Of a DNA stretch of 8,303 nucleotides, positions 1 through 6,061 are shown piece by piece. The position numbers and the translations under genes were made by a program. Each line of letters starts with the position of its first letter. The first letter of the stretch is position 1. The stretch is taken from positions 1-8,303 of the forward strand of contig NZ_JABBDR010000168.1 of assembly GCF_018854495.1 (NCBI RefSeq), given 5' to 3'. Origin of the DNA: Acidithiobacillus ferruginosus (GTDB taxonomy: Bacteria > Pseudomonadota > Gammaproteobacteria > Acidithiobacillales > Acidithiobacillaceae). The notes under the pieces were generated by a model. That model was not told the origin of the DNA. It searched no databases and worked only from the letters and a program-made list of their open reading frames with translations.

Positions 1-30
1 CCCCGCCACTGGCGGGTCTTGCCGAGATGA
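1..30 (+). CDS. 3' end of an upstream gene (partial)
   Basis: The first 30 bases read as an open frame of nine codons (PRHWRVLPR) followed by a TGA at 28-30 that overlaps the ATG of the next gene as ATGA. Such overlaps are typical of translationally coupled operon neighbours, so this is probably the tail of the preceding transfer gene. In dot and IncI tra clusters the gene just before dotB/traJ is dotC/traI, a lipoprotein gene. Nine residues are too few to test that identity, and the frame could be open by chance. Confidence 0.4.
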   Translation, partial: PRHWRVLPR

Positions 31-1202
31 GCATTGCCCTGACGGAGGAAACCTTTCCAGGTGTGCGCCTGGCGCCGCCGAAAGTGCGTTTCCCCATCAT
101 CCGCAAAGAGGAACACATCCTCCAGTTCCTGATTGGCCTGACCAGGGGGCCCCTGGCGGACTTCTCGGATGTCGACTTCCTCACCGGCATGCCGCCCATG
201 GTCATGCAGCATGGCCGGCGCTACCTGCTGGATCGCGAGGTGGACGCCCGCGATACCGAAGTGCTGGTGGAAGCCTTTTACACCAATGGCTGGGGAACGC
301 TACAAAAAACCCGGCGGGGTATCCGAACCCTCTTTACGGTCCCTGCCCAGGATGCGGAGGGCAAAGCCGTCTTCCTCCGCTTCCGGGTCAGCGTGGTCCT
401 GGTGCGCGTCCCGCGCTCCCCCAACAATACCTCCATGGGCGTGCAAATCTCGCTGCGCGCCATCGCGGACAAGCCGCCGGCCTGGCAGGAACTGGATCTG
501 CCGGAGGTGCTGATCCACAACTGTTTCTTCCGGGATGGCATCGTGCTGGTCACCGGTCCGACGGGCAGCGGCAAGAGCTCCACCCTGGCGGCCATGATCC
601 GCTTTGCCCTGGAAGACGCACCGGAATGGATCGATCACAAGTTCGTCACCCTGGAGGCCCCAATCGAGTTCGTGTACGACCATCCGCGCGTCAGCCAGTC
701 CCAGGTGCCGGAGCACATCGAGAGTTTTGCCCAAGGGGTGGTCGAGGCCATGGTGCGCCGGCCCAACGTCATTCTGGTCGGCGAAGCCAAGGATCAGGAA
801 ACGATCCGCGCCGCCATCGAGGCCGCCATGACGGGCCACCAGGTCTTTACGACCGTCCACACCACGGGTGTGGCCAATGCCGTGGGCCGCATGATACAGC
901 GTTTTGATGGCGCTGAAGCGCGGAGCATGGCCGCCGATCTGCTGGAGTCCTTGCGCCTGGTGCTCTCGCAACGGCTGGTGAGCACGCCCAACGGGCGCCT
1001 GCAGGCGGTGCGCGAATGGCTGTTCCTGGATAGCGCCATGCGCATCCGGCTGCTCCGCACTCCGTTGGAACAGCTGACCGCCGCGATCACCGGCGAATTG
1101 CAGGCCCATGGCCACAGCTTCGCACAGGATGCCGATGCATTGCTGACGGAGCAGCGGATCACCCCGGAGGCCCATGCCTGGGTCATGAGTGGCTATGCTT
1201 GA
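27..1202 (+). CDS. traJ: Type IVB conjugation ATPase, DotB/TraJ (PilT-like)
   Basis: Cytoplasmic AAA+ ATPase of the secretion/retraction superfamily. In type IVB systems it forms a ring at the inner-membrane channel and powers assembly or substrate transfer. Visible motifs are the Walker A GPTGSGKS at residues 177-184, an Asp-box equivalent TLEAPIEFVYD around 208-218, a Walker B-like VILVGE at 248-253, and the His box GHQVFTTVHTTG at 270-281. TLEAPIEF instead of the PilT TxEDPIEF, and GEAKD instead of GEIRD, point to the DotB/TraJ branch rather than to type IV pilus PilT or PilB. The 391-aa length fits DotB, which is about 375-380 aa, with a full N-terminal PAS-like region. The ATG at 27 overlaps the upstream stop; no strong Shine-Dalgarno is visible, consistent with coupling. 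An icmT/traK-like gene lies downstream at 3067, which supports the assignment. Confidence 0.9.
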   Translation: MSIALTEETFPGVRLAPPKVRFPIIRKEEHILQFLIGLTRGPLADFSDVDFLTGMPPMVMQHGRRYLLDREVDARDTEVLVEAFYTNGWGTLQKTRRGIRTLFTVPAQDAEGKAVFLRFRVSVVLVRVPRSPNNTSMGVQISLRAIADKPPAWQELDLPEVLIHNCFFRDGIVLVTGPTGSGKSSTLAAMIRFALEDAPEWIDHKFVTLEAPIEFVYDHPRVSQSQVPEHIESFAQGVVEAMVRRPNVILVGEAKDQETIRAAIEAAMTGHQVFTTVHTTGVANAVGRMIQRFDGAEARSMAADLLESLRLVLSQRLVSTPNGRLQAVREWLFLDSAMRIRLLRTPLEQLTAAITGELQAHGHSFAQDADALLTEQRITPEAHAWVMSGYA

Positions 1203-1271
1203 TGCCCCGCATTTGCGGTTCACCGTAGTAGAGTGTCCCATTGAGAGATGTCGTGACAAAAGGAGATCGCC

Positions 1272-1469
1272 ATGAACGAGAAAGCACCAGAACAGGCCCA
1301 GGGGAACGAGGTAACCACCACGGTCGAGCTGACGCCGGAGCAACAGGGATGGCAGGAGATCAGTGCGCAAGAGATCGATGAGACGGGCATCGACCCCTGG
1401 GATCCCGGCATGGGAGAGGATGACGTCATCGCGGTGAACCAGGACGGTCAACCCATCCGCGCGCAGTAA
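1272..1469 (+). CDS. Small, very acidic hypothetical protein
   Basis: A 65-aa soluble protein with no signal peptide, membrane segment or family that I recognise. It has 15 Asp/Glu against only one Lys and one Arg, so the calculated charge is strongly negative. Trp residues sit at 27 and 43, the latter in a DPWDPG motif. A strong Shine-Dalgarno (AAGGAGAT, 1259-1266) precedes the ATG at 1272, which supports real translation. The 69-bp gap after traJ and this strong ribosome site suggest it starts a small sub-operon. Its TAA at 1467-1469 overlaps an ATG of the next gene, so the pair is tightly packed. Small acidic proteins on conjugative elements include DNA mimics and protein inhibitors, but nothing here proves such a role. 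Confidence 0.7.
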   Translation: MNEKAPEQAQGNEVTTTVELTPEQQGWQEISAQEIDETGIDPWDPGMGEDDVIAVNQDGQPIRAQ

Positions 1470-1480
1470 TGGAGGCATGC

Positions 1481-1753
1481 ATGTACGGGAAACATCTGCT
1501 CCTCGCTGCCGGTATTGCGTCCCTCGCCGGATGTGGCGCCCATCATCACCTGGGTCCCTACGGAGGCCATGGCACGAGCTGGTATGCCCATCATGTCCAT
1601 CGCGCGGAACTCGAGAACAAATGGTGCGACGACATCCCCGCAGCACGCCAGGAGATCCGCTACGTCAAGAACAACTGCACGCGCTCCTATCTGGGATGGG
1701 GAGCTTACATGCGCCAGCACCATCTGCAGATTTACAACGACACCATGGGGTAA
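1481..1753 (+). CDS. Small His-rich lipoprotein
   Basis: A 90-aa putative lipoprotein. The N-terminus has Lys4, a hydrophobic stretch (LLLAAGIASLAG) and a lipobox LAGC with the lipidated Cys at residue 18. Gly at +2 is not the Asp inner-membrane retention signal, so the outer membrane is the expected location. The mature part holds ten His counted over the whole chain, including HHH at 21-23, HH at 37-38 and HH at 80-81. Two more Cys (49 and 66) could form a disulfide. The start at 1481 is preferred over the ATG at 1469 because GGAGG at 1471-1475 is five bases before it, and because starting at 1469 would add MEAC ahead of the signal. I recognise no family. Metal or haem binding is possible from the His content, but that is inference. 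Confidence 0.65.
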   Translation: MYGKHLLLAAGIASLAGCGAHHHLGPYGGHGTSWYAHHVHRAELENKWCDDIPAARQEIRYVKNNCTRSYLGWGAYMRQHHLQIYNDTMG

Positions 1754-1792
1754 ACTCTGCCAATCAACACGCCGTTGGGGCAGGAGGTTTTC

Positions 1793-2170
1793 ATGAAAAT
1801 GCGTACGTTCGCATGGATCGCCATCGCGGCCCTCCCCTTGGGGGGCTGCGCCAATAACCCCTATGCCAGCAACGCCACTACCGCGGACACGGGCGGCGGC
1901 GCTCTCCTGGGCGCATTGACCGGGGCGGTGATCGGCAATCAGACCGGCGCGCCCCTGGCGGGTGCGGCCATTGGCGCCGGTGTGGGCGGTCTGGCCGGGT
2001 ATGCCGTGGGGCATAGCGGAAGCCAGCAACCGCAATACCAACAGCCGCAGCCGGGATATTACGCGCCGCCGGCGAATACGCCTTGCCCACCGGGCTATAC
2101 CTGCGTTCCCACGGCGCCGCAATACCAGCAGCCGTGCTCGCCCGGGTATAACTGCATGCCGAGCAACTAA
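1793..2170 (+). CDS. Glycine-zipper lipoprotein with Cys-pair C-terminus
   Basis: A 125-aa lipoprotein with Lys2 and Arg4, a short hydrophobic run and a lipobox LGGC, lipidated at Cys19. Residues 34-74 form a glycine zipper in two registers: Gly at 36, 40, 44, 48 and 52, then at 57, 61, 65, 69 and 73. This is the hallmark of the YMGG/17-kDa surface antigen/SlyB type of outer-membrane lipoproteins, where the zipper packs or crosses the membrane. The C-terminal 50 residues are rich in Gln, Pro and Tyr and carry two related units, CPPGYTC at 98-104 and CSPGYNC at 115-121, each next to a PQYQQP-type segment. The ATG at 1793 has AGGAGG at 1782-1787 five bases ahead; an in-frame TTG at 1775 is less likely. 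The neighbouring lipoprotein gene and secreted-protein gene suggest a joint envelope role. Confidence 0.75.
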   Translation: MKMRTFAWIAIAALPLGGCANNPYASNATTADTGGGALLGALTGAVIGNQTGAPLAGAAIGAGVGGLAGYAVGHSGSQQPQYQQPQPGYYAPPANTPCPPGYTCVPTAPQYQQPCSPGYNCMPSN

Positions 2171-2181
2171 AGGACCTGTCC

Positions 2182-2223
2182 ATGAAGGAGCATCTTTCTC
2201 GCCATGTTACCCGTTTGCGGTAA
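2182..2223 (+). CDS. Possible 13-codon leader ORF overlapping the next start
   Basis: The ATG at 2182 opens a 13-residue peptide, MKEHLSRHVTRLR, that ends at TAA 2221-2223, 17 bases past the start of the following gene. A Shine-Dalgarno-like AAAGGA at 2169-2174 sits seven bases before it, a better fit than anything ahead of 2204. It may be a translated leader that couples or limits translation of the nuclease-like gene. Alternatively it is the true N-terminus of that gene separated by a one-base frameshift. It could also be chance. Confidence 0.3.
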   Translation: MKEHLSRHVTRLR

Positions 2224-2911
2224 AAACGTTCTCGCCCGCATCGCTTTTTCGTGCATCGTCATGGCTGGCGCGATGACCAACGCGAATGCCGGGCTGTTCG
2301 GCCACATCATTGAACATGCCGCTGCCTATGCGGCCGCCGGGGTGGCTGCACACGAAGTGGAAAGGCATCTGGATCAGCGCAACCAGGGCGATCGGACCAA
2401 TGCCGGAGGGGTCGCGGCGGAAGGCCGCTATGCCGTGGTGTTCCCTCTATCAGAGGCGGAGCCCAATCCCAGGCTGACCCCGGGTGCCCTCAACCCGGCG
2501 GTGACTCAGGCGAATATCCGCGAAACCATTTGCCGGCGCGGCGGCTATACCAAGTCCATTCGTCCTCCCGAGGGTTACACGGAAAGACTGAAGCGCGAGG
2601 GCATCAGGCAATACGACTATACCGATCACCGGTTGCGGGACTATGAGGAGGATCATCTCATCAGTCTGGAAATCGGCGGCTCTCCGGATTCCCCCCGGAA
2701 CCTCTGGCCGGAACCGCATCATGTCATCGGCGGATGGGGAAGCTACACCAAGGACAAGTTGGAAAACCGCCTGCATGCGCTGGTCTGCCATGGCCAAATC
2801 AGCCTGGCCACCGCCCAGCATGACATCGCCACCCACTGGATTGCCGCCTACAAACGATATGTGGGCCCCCAACCAGACCAGACGCGCAGCCATCATGGTG
2901 GATACCAGTAA
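2204..2911 (+). CDS. Secreted HNH-like (His-Me finger) nuclease candidate
   Basis: A 235-aa protein with a Sec signal peptide: Lys7 and Arg12, a hydrophobic core IAFSCIVMAGA, and a likely signal peptidase I site after ANA (27-29). Residues 30-80 are Ala-rich and polar. The C-terminal half carries a conserved-looking block: LTPGALNPAVTQ, then TICRRGGYT, YEEDHLISLEIGG at 147-159, NLWPEP at 166-171 and KDKLENRLH at 183-191. The spacing D-H-L-x3-E-x-G-G, then N-L-W-P, then a Lys/Asn-bearing helix resembles HNH/His-Me finger endonucleases, with His151 and Asn166 as candidate active-site residues. A third classical HNH residue is unclear. A periplasmic or exported nuclease is the inferred role. The start at 2204 is the first in frame, but its Shine-Dalgarno (AAGGAG, 2185-2190) is 13 bases away, which is long. 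Cargo beside transfer genes fits; activity is unproven. Confidence 0.65.
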   Translation: MLPVCGKNVLARIAFSCIVMAGAMTNANAGLFGHIIEHAAAYAAAGVAAHEVERHLDQRNQGDRTNAGGVAAEGRYAVVFPLSEAEPNPRLTPGALNPAVTQANIRETICRRGGYTKSIRPPEGYTERLKREGIRQYDYTDHRLRDYEEDHLISLEIGGSPDSPRNLWPEPHHVIGGWGSYTKDKLENRLHALVCHGQISLATAQHDIATHWIAAYKRYVGPQPDQTRSHHGGYQ

Positions 2912-3066
2912 AGCAATGTGCGCCCTATCTGCCGTTTTCCTCGCGGGCTACCGTCGCATCGCGTCGGACCTGCCGTCAGACGGAACGTCCGACCAGACCC
3001 CATTCCGTAAGACCGTCCGACAACGCCCTATAACCCTGCTGACCATCGGATGCAGGAGGTATGGAC
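2912..3066 (+). promoter_or_regulatory. Gap before the icmT-like gene; possible promoter
   Basis: No convincing gene is seen in these 155 bases. They hold the repeated heptamer and compound hairpin listed separately. A TATAAC at 3029-3034 could be a -10 element about 33 bases before the chosen icmT-like start, but no good -35 sits at the right spacing. If a promoter is here, the repeats lie where a regulator would bind. AGGAGGT at 3054-3060 is the ribosome site of the next gene. Confidence 0.3.
2963..3021. repeat. Repeated GTCSGAC heptamers with compound hairpin
   Basis: GTCGGAC at 2963-2969 is the inverse of GTCCGAC at 2987-2993, and a second GTCCGAC copy lies at 3015-3021. The first two copies can pair as a 7-bp stem that encloses a nested CCGT/ACGG stem (2973-2976 with 2980-2983) and a three-base loop. 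The third copy can compete for the same partner. No T-run follows, so a simple terminator is unlikely. Operator, attenuator-like switch or centromere-like site are the options. Confidence 0.5.
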
Positions 3067-3327
3067 ATGCTGGACGAAGACAGCGACGAGATAGCCAACT
3101 TCTGGCGCTTCGCCTCACAGGATCCCAAGCTCTGGCAGCTCGACGGCAACGGCTTCTGGCCGATCCTGCTGATGCTCTTTCCCCCGCACGAAATCACCTT
3201 CTGGATCGGCCTGACCACCATTGCGGCCTTGTTCGTCCTGCGCCACTTCGGCTACGGCGCCCAGGCCGCGGGGCGGCGAATCGTTCGTTTTATCGTTGGG
3301 AATCTGCGTCCCAGGGGGAAAGGATGA
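3067..3327 (+). CDS. icmT: IcmT/TraK-like type IVB secretion membrane protein
   Basis: An 86-aa protein, the same length as Legionella IcmT. The pattern matches what I recall of that family: an early W-R pair (13-14), P-x-L/F at 20-22, Asp26, a hydrophobic block FWPILLMLF (30-38), His41, then a second hydrophobic helix (43-58) and a basic C-terminus (RRIVRF, RPRGK). IcmT/TraK is a small inner-membrane component needed for type IVB secretion and conjugation, and in IncI plasmids its gene directly follows traJ. Here four extra genes stand between them. An ATG at 3061 abuts AGGAGGT with no spacer, so the ATG at 3067, with six bases of spacing, is preferred. Its TGA overlaps the next ATG as ATGA. 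The identity rests on remembered family pattern and context, not on an alignment. Confidence 0.72.
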   Translation: MLDEDSDEIANFWRFASQDPKLWQLDGNGFWPILLMLFPPHEITFWIGLTTIAALFVLRHFGYGAQAAGRRIVRFIVGNLRPRGKG

Positions 3328-3938
3328 GCCTGGATAATCGCCTGACGCTACGCATCACGGATACCCACCTGAAACGGGCCATCCGGGAACTGGAGTGCAG
3401 CGGCAAGGAGCGATCCCAACCCACCCAGCAATTCATGAAAACCGGACTACTCGACCTGCTGCTCCGGCAACCGTTCCTGCTGGCCATCCAGGAAAGTGAC
3501 GAGGAAGTCCGCGCCACCCTCACCCGCGTTCTCTCCGATGGCCGTTGTCTGGAAGTCCCGCCGCTCCCGGCCCCAGCGGACAGGCCGCAACCGGTTCTCC
3601 GGCCATTGGCCGGATCCATCATCGGCGGGCCGACATCGAAGGACTTGGTTGAAAAACCGTTCCTGGCGTCCCCTGCCATCCAGCTGGCACCGCCACCTCC
3701 AGAACGGAATGGGCTGGCATCCGCCACTGACGAAGCTACGGGGAATCCAGCGGTCAGGAATTCGGATTCCGCGTCATTACCACAGCAAACTCCGTCGGCA
3801 ACCTCCAGCAGGACCCAGCAAAAAAAGACCTCGGAGTCATCCGAAAGTCTCAGAAGTAAAATTGCCAAGGCTCGCGAACTACAGCGTTTGCTCGGGTCCG
3901 GCCTCCAGAATCAGACCCCATCCAACCCAGAGGATTAA
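3324..3938 (+). CDS. Possible RHH-type ParR-like adaptor with long linker
   Basis: A 204-aa soluble protein in three parts. The N-terminal 55 residues read as a strand (RLTLRIT) followed by two helices (THLKRAIRELE, then QQFMKTGLLDLLLRQ), which resembles a ribbon-helix-helix DNA-binding fold. Residues about 75-170 are rich in Pro, Ser, Thr and Gln and look disordered. A basic amphipathic helix, SLRSKIAKARELQRLLG (175-191), lies near the C-terminus. ParR adaptors have the same plan: an RHH domain binds the parC centromere and a C-terminal helix caps the ParM filament. The gene ends three bases before parM, with the parM ribosome site inside its last codons, and begins by ATGA overlap with the icmT-like gene. 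I do not recognise its family by sequence, and classical ParR is shorter (about 117 aa) and usually encoded after parM. Confidence 0.6.
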   Translation: MSLDNRLTLRITDTHLKRAIRELECSGKERSQPTQQFMKTGLLDLLLRQPFLLAIQESDEEVRATLTRVLSDGRCLEVPPLPAPADRPQPVLRPLAGSIIGGPTSKDLVEKPFLASPAIQLAPPPPERNGLASATDEATGNPAVRNSDSASLPQQTPSATSSRTQQKKTSESSESLRSKIAKARELQRLLGSGLQNQTPSNPED

Positions 3939-3941
3939 CCC

Positions 3942-4925
3942 ATGAGCATAACCTTGTTTTCCTGCGATGACGGCTTTGGCGATATCAAAATCCTGCAGGG
4001 AGATCCTGGGCAGCGGATCCGTCACACCCTGCCCTCCCGGGCACAATCCGGAGACTGGTATCAAGCAGGGTTGGGCACCGCGGCGGAAGAAAGCGCCGTT
4101 TATGAGACGGAGGGCGGCACCTTCACGGTGGGCGAATCGCTCCAGGCGGAAGACACCCGCTTTTCGGATTATGCGATATCCCCCCTGAATCGGGTGCTGG
4201 TCGCCCATGCCTTGCACCACGCCGGGGCACGGGCGCCTTTCGCCCTGGCCGTAGGGCTTCCTCTGAGAGACTATTTCCGCGCCAATGGCACGCCCAACGA
4301 AGGACGCATTGCCGTCAAGCGGCAGAACCACCTGACCCCGGTGCGTCTGCGCACCATCGACGGTCCCGTGGATCTGCCCATACCCCAGGTAGTGCATATC
4401 CTGCCCCAGTCCCTGGTCGTCGCCATGAGCACCGACATCGGGGACGAGGAGGACGCACCGGTGGCGGTCGTGGATATCGGCTCGCGGACCACGGACATCA
4501 CGGTGGTGCATCAAGGCCGCGTGGATTTCACACGCTGCGGTACCTTGCCGGATCTCGGGGTAGCGGCCGCCATCGACCGGTTCCAGGGGGCCGTCGAGGA
4601 TGCCACCGGCCAGCGGTTGACCCGCAACGTGGCCCAGAATGCCCTCATCCACCAAAAGCCTATCAAACTCTATGGTCAGGCGGTCGCGGTGGACATCGTG
4701 GACCAGGCGCGGGCCAAGGCCATCCAGGCCATTGCCGCCAGCATGACCCATGGCGTCGAACAGCAGGCCCGCACCCTGGCGGATTGCGCGGCGGTGATCC
4801 TGATCGGTGGCGGGGCATATCTGTTCGCAGACGCCCTCCCCTGGCCCCATGCCAGGGCGCATGTCGATCCGGTCTTTGCCAATGCCGACGCCTGGCATAC
4901 CTTGCTGGAGGCGCAGAACCCATGA
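3942..4925 (+). CDS. parM: ParM/StbA actin-like plasmid segregation ATPase
   Basis: A 327-aa actin-fold ATPase; R1 ParM is 320 aa. Motifs align with R1 ParM: phosphate-1 DDGFGDIK at 9-16 (ParM DDGSTNIK), the GLPLRDYFRANGTPN block (ParM TLPLTEYYDRNNQPN), phosphate-2 VVDIGSRTTDITVV around Asp178 (ParM IIDLGGTTLDISQV, catalytic Asp170), and the adenosine motif LIGGGAYLFADAL with Gly289-291. ParM polymerises with ATP into filaments that push plasmid copies apart when capped by ParR bound to parC. AGAGGA at 3929-3934 is a well placed ribosome site, and the TGA overlaps the next ATG. The preceding gene may be the adaptor. The location inside a type IVB transfer operon, followed by a membrane-anchored coiled-coil gene, is unusual and allows a role in transfer or membrane positioning rather than pure segregation. 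Confidence 0.93.
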   Translation: MSITLFSCDDGFGDIKILQGDPGQRIRHTLPSRAQSGDWYQAGLGTAAEESAVYETEGGTFTVGESLQAEDTRFSDYAISPLNRVLVAHALHHAGARAPFALAVGLPLRDYFRANGTPNEGRIAVKRQNHLTPVRLRTIDGPVDLPIPQVVHILPQSLVVAMSTDIGDEEDAPVAVVDIGSRTTDITVVHQGRVDFTRCGTLPDLGVAAAIDRFQGAVEDATGQRLTRNVAQNALIHQKPIKLYGQAVAVDIVDQARAKAIQAIAASMTHGVEQQARTLADCAAVILIGGGAYLFADALPWPHARAHVDPVFANADAWHTLLEAQNP

Positions 4926-5449
4926 GCGATCTCAGCCCTCAGGAGTCCACCACCCTGCCCGGCCTGGCGGATGAGTTGCAGCAGCATGTTCGCGGCCTCT
5001 TCGAGATCGATCGGGAAGAGCGGCTCCTGCACCACCGGCTCCTGAAGGAGGATTTCGTTCGGCGATTGCAAGAGGCTGCGCACGCCGTGGGAAAGGTACT
5101 CCAGCAACTGGGTGATACCGACGCCGACCCGCTCAAAACGCTCCTGGAATCCCTGGGAAAAGCCGTCGCCCACGCCAACGCGCTGGACACCAAACTGAAC
5201 CAGCTCAAAGAGGAGATAAGTCACCTCCAGCGGGATCTCCCCGAGGCGGCAAAATCCGTGCGTCAGTTCCAGGTGCTGGCGGAGGAAATCAAGGTGCGCC
5301 TGGAACATCTCACCCAGGCGCAGAACCAGCACACCCAGGCCACCCAGGGAGTGACCGGCAGGGTGTTCCTGGGTGCGCTCCTGGGCAGCGGCATTGCCGC
5401 TTTGGGCGGGTTGTTTCTGATGTATTTCCTTCAGGTCCATGGCCATTGA
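4922..5449 (+). CDS. Coiled-coil protein with C-terminal membrane anchor
   Basis: A 175-aa protein of unknown family. Residues about 10-140 are almost wholly helical with heptad-like Leu spacing (LKEEISHLQRDL, VLAEEIKVRLEHL), broken near 65-70 by GDTDADP. A single hydrophobic segment, about 148-170, with small-residue spacing (GALLGSGIAALGG) is followed by only five residues. This is a tail-anchor arrangement that leaves the coiled coil in the cytoplasm. The ATG at 4922 overlaps the parM stop as ATGA, with GGAGG at 4907-4911 inside parM; the frame stays open further upstream, but that lies within parM. Strict coupling to parM suggests a partner of the filament: a membrane tether or regulator. 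No classical ParMRC system that I know has such a component. Function is inference from context only. Confidence 0.75.
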   Translation: MSDLSPQESTTLPGLADELQQHVRGLFEIDREERLLHHRLLKEDFVRRLQEAAHAVGKVLQQLGDTDADPLKTLLESLGKAVAHANALDTKLNQLKEEISHLQRDLPEAAKSVRQFQVLAEEIKVRLEHLTQAQNQHTQATQGVTGRVFLGALLGSGIAALGGLFLMYFLQVHGH

Positions 5450-5460
5450 CGGAGGCTTCC

Positions 5461-6027
5461 ATGAGTGGCCCATCCGCAGCATTACATCGGACCGCCGCGG
5501 CACCCGATCAGCAAGCCGCATCCGGCCTGACGACCACCATGCGCCGCCTGCAGGAGATCGAGAAGAAAACCGAGATTCAGACAGAGGTATTGGCCACGCT
5601 GGATGAGCGCCTGCGCGGCGTACTGACGATCACCAGCGAAATCAGCCAGGCCATCATCGGTATCCTGGAGAAACTCCACGAAAGGGGCACGCGGCAGTAC
5701 CAATCGGCACTGGACCAGCTCCCGCAGAAAATACGGGAAGTCACCGGCAGCGATAGCCTCGATCGCCTCGCCGACACCATCAAGGCCCTCGAGGCACCGG
5801 TTGAGGCGCTCCAGGCCGCAGCGGAGAGCCCGGAGTGGATGAAAAAAATCCAGTCGATGGAGGAACGCATGGGCCGATTGGAGACGATGGGAAACCGGCA
5901 ATCTGCCGAACTCGCCGATATCAAAGTGAAGTTGCAAGGCAGTCAGAAAGCCATTGACGGGCTGTACAACGTTGTCATTGATATCGCGGAAAAAATGGAT
6001 CGGGGGCACGACCATCTCCCCGCATAG
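5461..6027 (+). CDS. Soluble coiled-coil hypothetical protein
   Basis: A 188-aa protein without a signal peptide or membrane segment. After a low-complexity Ala-rich N-terminus (1-24), long amphipathic helices span about 25-75 and 100-180, with heptad-like segments such as MRRLQEIEKKTEIQTEVLATL and IQSMEERMGRLETM. Small charged residues dominate and no catalytic motif is visible. GGAGG at 5451-5455, five bases before the ATG at 5461, decides the start over an in-frame TTG at 5446. It follows the membrane-anchored coiled-coil gene by 11 bases, so the two are probably co-expressed. They might form a hetero-coiled coil, one anchored and one soluble. I recognise no family. A structural or adaptor role linked to the actin-like ATPase is a guess from gene order. 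Confidence 0.7.
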   Translation: MSGPSAALHRTAAAPDQQAASGLTTTMRRLQEIEKKTEIQTEVLATLDERLRGVLTITSEISQAIIGILEKLHERGTRQYQSALDQLPQKIREVTGSDSLDRLADTIKALEAPVEALQAAAESPEWMKKIQSMEERMGRLETMGNRQSAELADIKVKLQGSQKAIDGLYNVVIDIAEKMDRGHDHLPA

Positions 6028-6061
6028 GAAGATGGCCAACTGCGCCAGGAGGAACCCTATC

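Noticed and set aside
1207..1218. CCGC-ATTT-GCGG stem as a terminator after traJ
   Set aside because: A four-base-pair stem with no T-run is too weak to call.
300..1646. A 448-aa minus-strand open frame opposite the ATPase gene
   Set aside because: It spans the antisense of traJ and two other genes, has an odd Arg/His/Gly-rich composition and matches no family; it is a shadow caused by high GC.
3879..4898. A 339-aa minus-strand open frame opposite parM
   Set aside because: The plus-strand product has clear ParM motifs end to end; the antisense frame has none.
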